A program made the position numbers and the translations under genes. A DNA stretch of 64,000 nt, from positions 479,465 through 543,464 of the forward strand of contig CAWCTF010000008.1 of assembly GCA_963798435.1 (NCBI GenBank), read 5' to 3'. The notes beneath the pieces are model-generated. The model was not told the origin of the DNA, did not search any database, and saw only the letters and a list, made by a program, of their open reading frames with translations. Below are positions 26,489 through 35,619 of the stretch, piece by piece (within the stretch, counting starts at the first letter, position 1; the number at the start of each line of letters is the position of its first letter). This DNA is from JALHST01 sp963798435. GTDB lineage: Bacteria > Bacteroidota > Bacteroidia > Flavobacteriales > Flavobacteriaceae.

Positions 26489-29130
26489 ATGAATTCCGAG
26501 GATATCAGAAAACAATTTTTGAACTTTTTTAAGGAGAAAAAACACAAGATCGTACCGTCAGCCCCCATGGTGATCAAGGATGACCCGACCCTTATGTTCA
26601 CGAATGCGGGAATGAATCAATTCAAGGAGTTTTTTCTGGGGAATACGGTTCCGAAATACCCACGCATCGTCGACACGCAAAAATGCCTTCGCGTGAGTGG
26701 AAAACATAACGACCTGGAAGAGGTAGGCAAGGATACCTACCACCATACCATGTTCGAAATGCTCGGAAATTGGAGTTTTGGCGATCCCGCACAGCCGACC
26801 CTTGGTTATTTTAAAAAGGAGGCCATTGCATGGGCCTGGGAACTTTTGACCGAGGTGTTCAAGATCAAGAAGGAAGATCTCTATGTTTCGGTCTTTAAAG
26901 GAAGTGATGATGCCGATCGATTGCAAATGGATCAGGAGGCGTACGACCTATGGAAATCGATAGTTCCCGAAGAGCGCATTATCCTTGGTAATAAAAAGGA
27001 TAATTTTTGGGAAATGGGCGAACAAGGTCCTTGTGGCCCTTGTTCGGAAATACATGTAGACATACGACCGGCCCATGAAAAGGATAAAATCCCAGGTGCT
27101 ACCCTAGTAAATCAAGATCATCCACAAGTCGTTGAAATATGGAATCTGGTATTTATGCAGTACAATCGCAAGGCCAACGGTATGTTAGAGACACTTCCTG
27201 CCAAACATGTCGATACCGGGATGGGCTTTGAACGATTATGTATGGTGTTGCAAGGGGTGCAATCGAATTACGATACCGACGTCTTTACACCGATCATTCG
27301 TGAGATCGAGACCATCACCAATTCAAACTATGGTATTTCCGATGAAACCGATATCGCGATTCGGGTAATAGCTGACCATATTCGCGCCGTTTCATTTTCG
27401 ATTGCCGACGGACAGTTACCCAGTAATTCTGGCGCCGGGTACGTGATCAGAAGAATATTACGGCGTGCCATTCGGTATGGTTTTACCTTTTTAGACACAA
27501 AGCAACCCTTTATGTACCGCTTGGTCAACGTGCTAGCAGAGACAATGGGAAATGCTTTTCCCGAACTGAAAAAACAACAGCAACTGATCGAGAATGTTAT
27601 TAAGGAAGAGGAGCATTCTTTTTTGAATACCTTAGAACAAGGCCTCTTGCTGCTCGACTCGATCATTAAAAAGGACCAGGGTAAAAAAGTAGATGGAAAA
27701 AAAGCCTTTGAGCTTTATGACACTTATGGTTTTCCAATAGATCTTACCGCGCTCATATTGAACGAAAAAGGCTATACCCTAGATGAAGAAGGTTTTAATA
27801 ACGCAATGCAGGCACAGAAAGACCGTTCACGTTCGGCTTCCGAAATCTTTAAGGAAGACTGGATCGTAATTTCAGAGGTGTCAGACCAGGCCTTTTTGGG
27901 GTATGATACCTTGGAGGCCACGGTACGGATTGTTAAGTATCGAAAAGTTACCTCAAAAAAGGAAGGGGAACAATTTCAGCTGGTTTTTGATGCAACTCCT
28001 TTCTATCCAGAAGGTGGAGGGCAGGTTGGGGATAAAGGCTACCTTGAAATGCACAATGGCGATGTGATTTACATCGCGGATACAAAGAAAGAAAACAACG
28101 AGATCATTCATTTTACGAATGAAATACCCAAAGATCCTCAGCGTTACATTTAAGGCCGTAGTAGATGATAAAAAGCGTCAACTTACGCAACGCAATCATA
28201 CGGCCACCCATCTTTTGCATCAGGCGTTGCGGGAAATACTCGGCAAGCATGTTGAGCAAAAAGGCTCGGCGGTACATTCAAACTATTTGCGATTTGATTT
28301 TTCGCATTTTGCCAAGATGACCCAAAAGGAATTGTCAGCCGTTGAGAATTTTGTAAACGCACGCATCGAAGGCAAACTCCCTTTGCAGGAAAATAGGGAT
28401 ATTCCTATTGAAACGGCCTTACAGGAAGGGGCCATGGCCCTGTTCGGGGAAAAATACGGGGATGTTGTGCGTACGATCCGGTTTGGCCAATCGATTGAAC
28501 TATGTGGAGGCACCCATGTCAGGAACACAAGTGAAATCTGGCAATTCAAGATACTTTCGGAAGGTGCCGTTGCAGCAGGTATTAGACGCATTGAGGCCAT
28601 AACCTCGGATGCTTTGCGTGATTATTATAAAGCCGCCGATACGACGCTCGTCGATATACGACGCATGTTGAACAATACCCAGGATCCCATCAAAACGGTC
28701 GAAGCGCTTCAAGATGAAAATAACCGGCTGAAAAAAGAAATTGAGCATTTGTTGAAAGACAAGGCGCGAAATTTGAAAGATGATTTATTGAAGGAACTAA
28801 AGGAAGTCAATGGCGTCAATTTTTTGGCTATGAAGAATCGATCTTGATGCCGGTGGCATCAAAGACCTTTCTTTTGAAATGGGTCAGGGAAATGATCGAT
28901 TGTTTTTACTTTTTGCAACAGAACAAGATGGAAAGGCCCTGTTATCGTGTTATATATCAAAAGATCTGGTAGCATCCAAAAAGCTGGATGCTGGCAAGAT
29001 TGTGCGTGAGCTGGGCAAATTCATTCAAGGTGGTGGTGGGGGCCAGCCTTTTTTTGCCACTGCAGGAGGCAAAAACCCGGCTGGAATACCTTTGGCCCTC
29101 GAAAAAGCCGAGGAATACGTCAACGTATAA
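26489..29130 (+). CDS. alaS: Alanyl-tRNA synthetase, two frameshifts
   Basis: When repaired this encodes 879 residues, a normal AlaRS. It charges tRNA-Ala. The catalytic core (~1-240; MFTNAGMNQFKEFFLG), tRNA-recognition region, editing domain with zinc ligands (HTATHLLH and CGGTHV) and the C-terminal Gly-rich domain (GGGGGQPFFATAGG) are all present. The frame breaks at AAAGATC (28131-28136; removal of one base joins ...EIPK to LSVTFKAVVDD) and at AAGAATCG (28833-28839; removal of one A gives MKIDLDAGGIKDLSFEMGQG). Both repairs are +1 corrections. The gene is essential and single-copy in most bacteria, so these are most likely sequencing errors. Confidence 0.95.
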
Positions 29131-29213
29131 GACAAGGGCATACTCCTAAAAGTGCATAAAGGGATACGCTCGAATTCCAGGCCGGTACCGGTACCCCGAC
29201 AAAAAGTATAACA

Positions 29214-30206
29214 ATGAAACTTCAAACACAAATCGCGCTGCAGAAGGCTAATAGTCCTATTGACTATGAGAGTCGCATCGTCTTGTTGGGTTCGTGTTTT
29301 GTTGAAAACATAGGCGAGAAACTCCACTATTTTAAGTTTCGCTCGATTGTCAATCCGTTCGGGATACTTTTTCATCAAAAAGCCATCGAAAATGTGGTGG
29401 AGCGATCATTTCAAGGTATCAAATATAACGAAAACGAAATTTTCTACCAGAACGAACGATGGCATAGCTTTGATGCGCATTCCGATGTAAGTAATGATTC
29501 AAAGGAAGTTTTGCTTTTAAATCTCAATCAGGGCCTGGAATCGCTTCATAAGGAACTCCATAAATGCACCCATGTGCTTATTACCCTTGGGACATCCTGG
29601 GTATACAGGCATTTGGGTTCGGATGCCTTGGTTGCCAATTGCCATAAAGTGCCTCAAAAGAAATTCGCAAAGGAAATCATGTCGATCGAGGCGATTGTCA
29701 AGAGCTTGGAGAACACCTGTAATCTCATTCAAGCGAACAACGGCCATGTGCAGTTTATTTTCACGGTATCACCCGTACGACATCTTAAAGACGGATTTGT
29801 TGAAAACCAATTGGGCAAGGCGCACTTGATTAGCGCCATTCACGAATTTGTTAGTAGGAGCGCCAAGCACGGGAAGGTGAAGGCCTATTTCCCTGCCTAT
29901 GAACTCATGATGGACGAAATGAGAGACTACCGTTTTTATAAGACCGACATGCTACATCCCAACCAATTGGCCATCGATTATATTTGGGAAAAGTTCAAAG
30001 TTGTTTGGATCGATAAAAGTGCTTACGAAGCTATGGAGCAGGTGGGAGCGATTCAAAAAGGGCTTCAACATCGACCATTTAATCCAAATTCGCAACAGCA
30101 TCAAAATTTTCTAAAGGCACTGCAGGCTAAGATTTCCGATGTGCGAAAGCAGCATCCATTTATCGAATTTGATGGTTTGCCTCATGATGCAGGATCGACT
30201 CGGTAA
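29214..30206 (+). CDS. GSCFA domain protein
   Basis: A 330-residue protein of the GSCFA family, related to SGNH/GDSL hydrolases. The signature GSCFVENIG is at residues ~27-35, followed by FRSIVNPFGILFH and the later VSPVRHLKDG. The C-terminal block includes DMLHPNQLAIDYIWEKF. No signal peptide is seen, so it is probably cytoplasmic. The substrate is unknown. It follows alaS by 83 bp; a palindromic GGTACCGGTACC sits in that spacer. Confidence 0.92.
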   Translation: MKLQTQIALQKANSPIDYESRIVLLGSCFVENIGEKLHYFKFRSIVNPFGILFHQKAIENVVERSFQGIKYNENEIFYQNERWHSFDAHSDVSNDSKEVLLLNLNQGLESLHKELHKCTHVLITLGTSWVYRHLGSDALVANCHKVPQKKFAKEIMSIEAIVKSLENTCNLIQANNGHVQFIFTVSPVRHLKDGFVENQLGKAHLISAIHEFVSRSAKHGKVKAYFPAYELMMDEMRDYRFYKTDMLHPNQLAIDYIWEKFKVVWIDKSAYEAMEQVGAIQKGLQHRPFNPNSQQHQNFLKALQAKISDVRKQHPFIEFDGLPHDAGSTR

Positions 30207-30398
30207 ATTTTTTATGAGGGCCTTTTTTGGGCCAATATACGAAAAGCAGAACATCCTGAATTGAAATTGGCGATGTGGTTTGATATCAGGGATTCAATTT
30301 AAGTCGATAGTCTATACATGCTTTGCGCACGTATAACAAAGTATAGCATACAATCGCAAAAACACGTGCAGTACGTTCGCGGAAATAGTGTTGCCATT

Positions 30399-31013
30399 AT
30401 GAAAAAAATACTCGCGGGTGCCCTAATAACCTTGGCAGGCATCCTAATTTTTAGATCGTGTTGGGATGATACCAAGAACAAGTCGATTCTCGAAGAAAAT
30501 TCGATGCTGATCCAACAGCAGATTGAGAATGTTTCTAAATTGATCGTGACCGAGGGCCATTTTGCCGAGGTTTATAATTATAAGGATTCGCAACAACTTT
30601 TTGGTCCCTTCCTAACCGCAAGCAAAAAGGCATTGGTGGTGGTAAATGCCGAGGTTACGGTGTCCTATGATTTGAGTAAAATCGTTTTTGAGGTAGATAA
30701 GGATTCAAAGACCCTTTCGATCCAAAGGCTACCCAAACCGGAAATCAAGATCAATCCTGATATTGAATACTACGACGTGACTGCCGACTATCTGAACCAG
30801 TTCAATGCAGAGGACTATAATAAGATCAAGAAGAATATCAATGCCTCATTATTGAAAAAGATCCAGGCCTCCTCGCTTGAGCGCAATGCGGAAAACCGCT
30901 TGCTCAGTGAGCTTTCCAAGTTTTATATTTTGACCAATTCGTTGGGTTGGAAGTTGGAATATAATAACCGGGCCGTTCAACAGAATTTATCCGAGTTCCT
31001 TTTAAAAGAGTAA
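30399..31013 (+). CDS. DUF4230 domain protein
   Basis: A protein of about 204 residues with an N-terminal membrane segment (ILAGALITLAGILIFRSCW) and a DUF4230 domain (QQIENVSKLIVTEGHFAEVY, then KALVVVNAEVTVSYDLSKI). Function of the family is not known; the domain lies outside the membrane. I chose ATG 30399 because it begins the hydrophobic segment; a longer frame to 30318 adds 27 residues with no family match. The Cys in RSCW could be a lipidation site but the context is poor. The 192 bp upstream hold nothing else that I can recognise. Confidence 0.85.
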   Translation: MKKILAGALITLAGILIFRSCWDDTKNKSILEENSMLIQQQIENVSKLIVTEGHFAEVYNYKDSQQLFGPFLTASKKALVVVNAEVTVSYDLSKIVFEVDKDSKTLSIQRLPKPEIKINPDIEYYDVTADYLNQFNAEDYNKIKKNINASLLKKIQASSLERNAENRLLSELSKFYILTNSLGWKLEYNNRAVQQNLSEFLLKE

Positions 31014-31056
31014 GTCCCAGATTCTAACAGGCCAACAGAGCAAGATAAAGCGGGTC

Positions 31057-32313
31057 TTACAGGTAAGTTTTGGCCCAAAGTATATATTGCTCCCAATCAT
31101 AAGGGGTAACATCATGACCTCCAGAACGTAGGTGATAGCTCAAAGTGTGAAGTATGGGCTTGTTTATGCCCGGGCTAATTATTGAAGGGAGACCCTTTTC
31201 CCCGAATAAGTTATAAACCGGAGTGGCGTAATAGGCACCTAAGAATTCCCCACGCGGATCAGCCCAATGGTCTTCGCTCGCACTTGCGACATATAGCGGT
31301 CTTGGGGCTATGAGTGCAAGTAATTCGTGTTGATCTACAGGCAAGGCCTCCTCATTTTCATTGAACTTCTTGAAATCAGCGCAGAACCAATGTGGAAAAA
31401 CTTCATTAATACGACCTACGGTTTCCCCATATTTTCTTTTGGATAAGGCCGCACCAACACAGCCTGAATTATTTGATAGTACGGCGGCAAAGCGTTCATC
31501 GGTAGCCCCGGCCCAAAGGGCTGCTTTTCCTAAGCGGGAATGTCCAAAGACGAGTACCTTGCCGATTTGCGGGTCCCCAGCAAGATAATCCATCGCCTTG
31601 CTTAAACCGAAGGCCCAGGCGGCGATACTTCCCCATTGATCTGGACCGGGTCGTGCTTGATCTTCTGTATAGAACAAGGATTGAATACCATCGCTAAAGT
31701 CATTTTTATCAGGATCGATTTCCCCATAATACAAGGTGGCCAGTCCGAAACCTGATTTTATTATTTTTTCAAGATCCCACCGATGTGCCCGTTTACCCCG
31801 GGAAGCTTCGGTAGCCAAATTTTCTGTGATTCCCAATTCTTCGTCATTGCTATTCCATGCCTTGGTGATGATTACTTTTGGATCCGACGTAATCGTATGA
31901 TTGCCATGAAAATTATATCCCAAAAAAAGGGGTGCCTTTGCAATGTTTTTGGGGAGGTAAATAAGGACATTAAAACGCAGGAATTTCTGATTTTTTGACA
32001 GGGTAACCTCGATCTGTTTTCGAATGGCGGTACCCTGTAAGGCATCGTCGTCTTGTTCTATTAGTGCAAAGGAGAAAGCATCGAGCGTACCGGGAACTTG
32101 ACCATAGACCTGTTTCCCAAAGAAATTTAAAAGTTCAGGCCTGCGTATATCGATCCATTCCTTGGAAGCGATTATTTTTTCACCGCTAAACGTGGTAAGT
32201 GGGTCTGGTAACTGAAAATCAGGTACATTTTCTTCGTCATAATTGGGTGTAAACTGGGCAGCTGTCATAAGCAAAGTAAAAAAGGCGAAAAATAAGCTAA
32301 ACGACTTTTTCAT
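31057..32313 (-). CDS. Secreted CE15-like glucuronoyl/acetyl xylan esterase family protein
   Basis: An alpha/beta-hydrolase of about 418 residues with a signal peptide (SFSLFFAFFTLLMTAAQ). The nucleophile motif GHSRLGKAALWAG matches the GxSRxGK pattern of carbohydrate esterase family 15. The SGCVGAALSKRKYGET and ENEEALPVDQHELLALIAPR blocks follow, with a late acidic and His (GGHDVTPYDW) that complete the triad. CE15 enzymes split the ester between lignin alcohols and glucuronic acid on xylan; substrate here could differ. It stands alone, not in a polysaccharide locus. The start at 32313 begins the signal peptide; an ATG at 32346 is also in frame. Confidence 0.88.
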   Translation of the reverse strand: MKKSFSLFFAFFTLLMTAAQFTPNYDEENVPDFQLPDPLTTFSGEKIIASKEWIDIRRPELLNFFGKQVYGQVPGTLDAFSFALIEQDDDALQGTAIRKQIEVTLSKNQKFLRFNVLIYLPKNIAKAPLFLGYNFHGNHTITSDPKVIITKAWNSNDEELGITENLATEASRGKRAHRWDLEKIIKSGFGLATLYYGEIDPDKNDFSDGIQSLFYTEDQARPGPDQWGSIAAWAFGLSKAMDYLAGDPQIGKVLVFGHSRLGKAALWAGATDERFAAVLSNNSGCVGAALSKRKYGETVGRINEVFPHWFCADFKKFNENEEALPVDQHELLALIAPRPLYVASASEDHWADPRGEFLGAYYATPVYNLFGEKGLPSIISPGINKPILHTLSYHLRSGGHDVTPYDWEQYILWAKTYL

Positions 32314-32369
32314 AGTCAATCTATTGATATTAAACAAGGGCCGCAAATTCCCCGAGGAGGACCTATTTA

Positions 32370-34121
32370 CTAAGCTACTAAAATTTTGTCGACCAAGGCC
32401 AATCCGTCATCGATCAAATGCCCGACCTTTGGATTCTCGCGTTTTACGGTTTCCAAATGTTTTAGGATTTCCTTAGCGAAATTAGTATCGCCATTGGTTT
32501 TGGCCAACTCGAACAATTCAACGGCCAATAACCAATCGTTCGGGTACTGGGCCTTTATTTCTTGGAAGACCTTGTTCCTCGAGATCGTGGTATTGGAGCC
32601 TTCTCGAAATTCGCGAATTTGCTGGTATAATTTCCCCAATTGGGTCTGTTTTTTATCCTTTGGAAATTTAATAGTAGTGCTTGTTATTTTGTGGGTTACT
32701 AGGTCAAAACTATTCAAATCGGCCGGCCCATTGAATGCAGAAACGATTTTTTCGCCAATCGCCAAGTTGTACATTTCATCGTCTGAATCAAAGAGTACGT
32801 TTTCGCCATGGAAGACTTTGCAGTTCCTGAACGTAATCAGGATGATTTCACCCCTTAAATTTCGTGTCCCTGTAACGATACGTCCTGATATTTTGATTTC
32901 ACCTTCAAATTCAAGGGTAACCAGCTCACCTTCATAGATATTATACGCTTTGAGGTCCCGTGGGCTCATATCCTCGATTGCAAGATTGATCCCTTTTAGC
33001 TTTCCGATGGGGCTGCCAAAGCCTGTGGCGTGACTTTTGATACCATGTCCGACCAATTCCTTTTCACGATATGCCAAGGCCGTAGGTCCCTTGGTTTGAA
33101 AGAAAACAGGTTTGCCCTCGAATTCCAAAAATCGATCGAAGTTGCCCGAAATTTGCAATCCTGTACTTAATTCAATGGTCCCCAATTCTTTGGAAGCAAT
33201 CAGTTTTTTAAGACCCTCTAAACCCCCTTTTCGTACCCCCATCGTATTGGCGAATTCTTCGAGTACCTGGCTCAAAAACGCAAAATCGGGCGTAACAAAA
33301 AGTTGTGGCTGAGGTTTGGTAATATCAAATGGCGTATGCGCAGCTTCCATCGAGTAGGCTATTTTTTTGACCGAATCAGACTTGCACCAAGCGCTTTCCC
33401 CAATAGATGATAAAAGGCCGGCACCATAGATCTTCGGATTTTTCAATGTGCCAATGAGTCCATATTCTACAGTCCACCAATGGAGATTACGAATAAGGGC
33501 CATTTCACTAGGTGTTCCCATAGTCTGTTGAAGTTCGGCGATGGTCTTTTCGGCCCTTTCGATTTCATCTTTTGGAGTCCCCGGAGCTTCCTTAATGATA
33601 GAAAGATGCCGTACCGCTTCGTACAATTCAAAATCCTGGGCGTTCGAAATGGCCTTGCAACCAATTTCACCAAAACGTCTTAAATACTCGGCGTATTCAG
33701 CGTTGGCAATAATCGGGGCATGGCCGGCGCCTTCATGTATTATATCGGGAGCAGGGGTGTATTCAATATGTTCGATTTGTCGAATGTCGGAAGCAATAAC
33801 CAGGACATTGTAGGCTTGAAACTCCATAAAAGCGGAAGGCGGAATAAATCCATCAACAGCTACTGCGGCCCACCCGATTTCCTTTAAAATACGGTTCATG
33901 CCATACATGTTAGGGATATGGTCGATAGAAATCCCTGTTTTTTTGAGTCCGTCAAGATAAGATCCATGGGCCACCTTACTCAAATAATCAACATTCTTGC
34001 GCATTACATACCGCCATACCGCTTGATCAATTGCCGAATACTCCTCATAATTTTGAGGTTTGATATACTGCTTTAAATGGGTAGGAAGTTTGTCAAGTAT
34101 GTAGTTGCTTTTGTACGACAT
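32370..34121 (-). CDS. Aromatic amino acid hydroxylase (phenylalanine 4-monooxygenase family) with C-terminal extension
   Basis: A protein of about 583 residues. The first ~330 residues form the iron- and pterin-dependent hydroxylase core, with the iron-binding HEGAGH motif (~residue 132) and SPRDLK-like later segments outside it. Substrate is probably phenylalanine, giving tyrosine. The C-terminal ~250 residues (SKELGTIELSTGLQ onward) have no counterpart in short bacterial enzymes (~260-300 aa) and no domain I recognise; it ends in helical repeats. Long forms are familiar in Bacteroidota. The start at 34121 gives MSYKSNYILDKLP; a longer frame to 34169 adds 16 residues. No pterin recycling gene is adjacent. 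Confidence 0.92.
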   Translation of the reverse strand: MSYKSNYILDKLPTHLKQYIKPQNYEEYSAIDQAVWRYVMRKNVDYLSKVAHGSYLDGLKKTGISIDHIPNMYGMNRILKEIGWAAVAVDGFIPPSAFMEFQAYNVLVIASDIRQIEHIEYTPAPDIIHEGAGHAPIIANAEYAEYLRRFGEIGCKAISNAQDFELYEAVRHLSIIKEAPGTPKDEIERAEKTIAELQQTMGTPSEMALIRNLHWWTVEYGLIGTLKNPKIYGAGLLSSIGESAWCKSDSVKKIAYSMEAAHTPFDITKPQPQLFVTPDFAFLSQVLEEFANTMGVRKGGLEGLKKLIASKELGTIELSTGLQISGNFDRFLEFEGKPVFFQTKGPTALAYREKELVGHGIKSHATGFGSPIGKLKGINLAIEDMSPRDLKAYNIYEGELVTLEFEGEIKISGRIVTGTRNLRGEIILITFRNCKVFHGENVLFDSDDEMYNLAIGEKIVSAFNGPADLNSFDLVTHKITSTTIKFPKDKKQTQLGKLYQQIREFREGSNTTISRNKVFQEIKAQYPNDWLLAVELFELAKTNGDTNFAKEILKHLETVKRENPKVGHLIDDGLALVDKILVA

Positions 34122-34222
34122 GTGGTACACTTTTTTAAGATTTAAAGATACAAAAAGGCATTTTACCAAATTTGTGATTTTCCGTTACTCATATAGACAG
34201 CACCGATGATAGCGGCATCCAT

Positions 34223-34248
34223 AAAAAAACCGCTCGATATTGGAGCGG
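34223..34248 (-). terminator. Intrinsic terminator after the DUF4136 gene
   Basis: CCGCTC/GAGCGG stem (34230-34248) with a seven-A run on its left, which is a T-tract on the minus strand. It lies 23 bp after the stop codon of the DUF4136 gene. Confidence 0.8.
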
Positions 34249-34270
34249 CTTTTAATTTTTAAAGGGCCAT

Positions 34271-34831
34271 CTATCTGCCGGCGATGGCATTTGGAGGATA
34301 GGCCTTAAGAATTTCGGTAACAAATTCCCGGATACGTTTTTCTTTTCGTTCGGGGTTTTCTATATTTCCAAGATTCCCGACCCCTTTGCCCTGCCAAACC
34401 AATTCCTTTGATTTGGCATCTATAATATCAATATATAAAGAGCCTTCTGTTCGGGTGCTCACATTACTGCCACCCCAGCCAGGGCCCCAATACCAAGGAT
34501 TCCATCCCCATCCATAATAACCGGCTCCCCAATAATTGTTATAGATATCGACTTGTTCTTTTTCCTTGGTGAAGATACTGATCAAAACGTCGGGGGTATT
34601 CGACTTGGTAAAACCACGGTAGGTCATTTCTCCGTCGATCGCCTTTAATATCCGTTTCTTGTCTAAGTCTGATATTTGCGCCTTGTCTATGCCTGTTTTG
34701 TAAAAAGCGTAGGATTTATAGGTGTTGAAATTTGCTTTTTGATCATAATCCGACAAAACACGTACAGAAGTACAGGAACTAAAAAATAGCAATACGAACA
34801 CGGGTATCGCTGCAATTTTTATTTTTTTCAT
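34271..34831 (-). CDS. DUF4136 domain lipoprotein
   Basis: A protein of about 186 residues with a lipoprotein signal (FVLLFFSSC) and a DUF4136 domain (VLSDYDQKANFNTYKSYAFY, then MTYRGFTKSNTPDVLISIF). A central Trp/Gly/Tyr-rich loop (YYGWGWNPWYWGPGWGG) is typical of this family. It is probably anchored in the outer membrane; function unknown. The start at 34831 follows an in-frame ATG two codons earlier (34837), and either is possible. A terminator follows. Confidence 0.88.
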   Translation of the reverse strand: MKKIKIAAIPVFVLLFFSSCTSVRVLSDYDQKANFNTYKSYAFYKTGIDKAQISDLDKKRILKAIDGEMTYRGFTKSNTPDVLISIFTKEKEQVDIYNNYWGAGYYGWGWNPWYWGPGWGGSNVSTRTEGSLYIDIIDAKSKELVWQGKGVGNLGNIENPERKEKRIREFVTEILKAYPPNAIAGR

Positions 34832-34904
34832 AACCATTTTTTTATTAAAAAGTTTGCTGTTTTTCCTTAAATAAAATCAAAAATCATGCCGAACCAACGG
34901 TATG

Positions 34905-35063
34905 TTATCGCGAATTGGTTTTCGTATCGTAACCGAAAGGGCAATGCCTGCATCCACTTTCACAGCAATACCCTCTTTTAAGATGGTATTGCCGGGTAAA
35001 AACCCGATAACCCTCCTGGGAAAGGTAAAAATCCCCATCTTCAATTGGAATGATTTCGCTCAT
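34905..35063 (-). CDS. DUF5522 small Cys-rich protein
   Basis: A 52-residue protein that begins at ATG 35063 and ends at TAA 34905-34907. It reads DGDFYLSQEGYRVFTRQYHL and then KRGYCCESGCRHCPFGYD. The four Cys and one His in this short stretch fit the DUF5522 family, which probably binds a metal ion. Function unknown. There is no earlier in-frame start, because TAA lies 45 bp upstream. The remaining sequence on either side, to 34831 and to 35276, holds only a possible promoter. Confidence 0.8.
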   Translation of the reverse strand: MSEIIPIEDGDFYLSQEGYRVFTRQYHLKRGYCCESGCRHCPFGYDTKTNSR

Positions 35064-35242
35064 GTATCGCCCCAGCGGACTAATTTCTCTAATCGTAGCA
35101 TAAAATTAAGGGATCTTTGTTAATAAAATAGCATGAATGATCTTAAAGCCTGCCTTTCATGGGGAATAGCAGTACATACGACGATCCAATACAATTGTTT
35201 GCAACCCAATTCTGTTATAAGAAGCGAGGGTTTTATATTTTG

Positions 35243-35250
35243 TATCTTTG
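35243..35250 (+). promoter_or_regulatory. -7 promoter box before the small HExxH membrane protein
   Basis: TATCTTTG matches TANNTTTG, 26 bp upstream of the ATG at 35276. No convincing TTG at -33. Confidence 0.45.
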
Positions 35251-35275
35251 TCGAGCCCCGTTCTAATACGGATAT

Positions 35276-35599
35276 ATGATTTTAGTCGTAAAAAAGATTT
35301 TTTATAGCAACTACGTTGGACTTTCTTTTTGGCCTTTTATTTTTTTAAAGTATGAAAACCTAAAAGAAGATCAAATTCTCATCAATCATGAGAAAATACA
35401 CTTAAAGCAGCAGCAGGAATTGCTGTTATTGCCTTTTTATATTTTGTATGTAATCGAGTGGTTGTTGCGTTGTCTATACTATCTTGATAGTTATAAAGCG
35501 TATCAGAATATCAGCTTTGAACGGGAAGCATATTGCAATGAAACTAACTTGGAGTACCCATCCGAAAGAAATGCCTTCGGTTTTCTAAAATATCTTTAA
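35276..35599 (+). CDS. Small membrane protein with HExxH motif
   Basis: A 107-residue protein I do not recognise as a named family. It has a hydrophobic N-terminal segment (YVGLSFWPFIFLKYENL), the zincin-like motif HEKIHLKQQQELLLL (~residues 39-53), a second membrane segment (LPFYILYVIEWLLRCLYYL) and a downstream FEREAYCNE that could supply the third ligand Glu. This order, HExxH - helix - ExxxE, resembles a minimal metallopeptidase such as the M56/BlaR1 type, but the protein is far shorter. Activity is not demonstrated. It lies 20 bp upstream of the D-cysteine desulfhydrase-like gene and probably shares its transcript. Confidence 0.75.
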   Translation: MILVVKKIFYSNYVGLSFWPFIFLKYENLKEDQILINHEKIHLKQQQELLLLPFYILYVIEWLLRCLYYLDSYKAYQNISFEREAYCNETNLEYPSERNAFGFLKYL

Positions 35600-35619
35600 C
35601 TACAAAATAAACCGATTTT

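Noticed and set aside
26489..29130. alaS as a pseudogene or a split three-part gene
   Set aside because: The repaired frame gives a complete, normal-length enzyme with all motifs, and loss of alaS would be lethal. Sequencing error is simpler.
29184..29195. Perfect palindrome GGTACCGGTACC between alaS and the GSCFA gene
   Set aside because: A single short palindrome with no second copy or linked regulator; probably chance.
34902..35123. 73-codon plus-strand ORF
   Set aside because: It is antisense to the DUF5522 gene, which has a clear family match on the minus strand.
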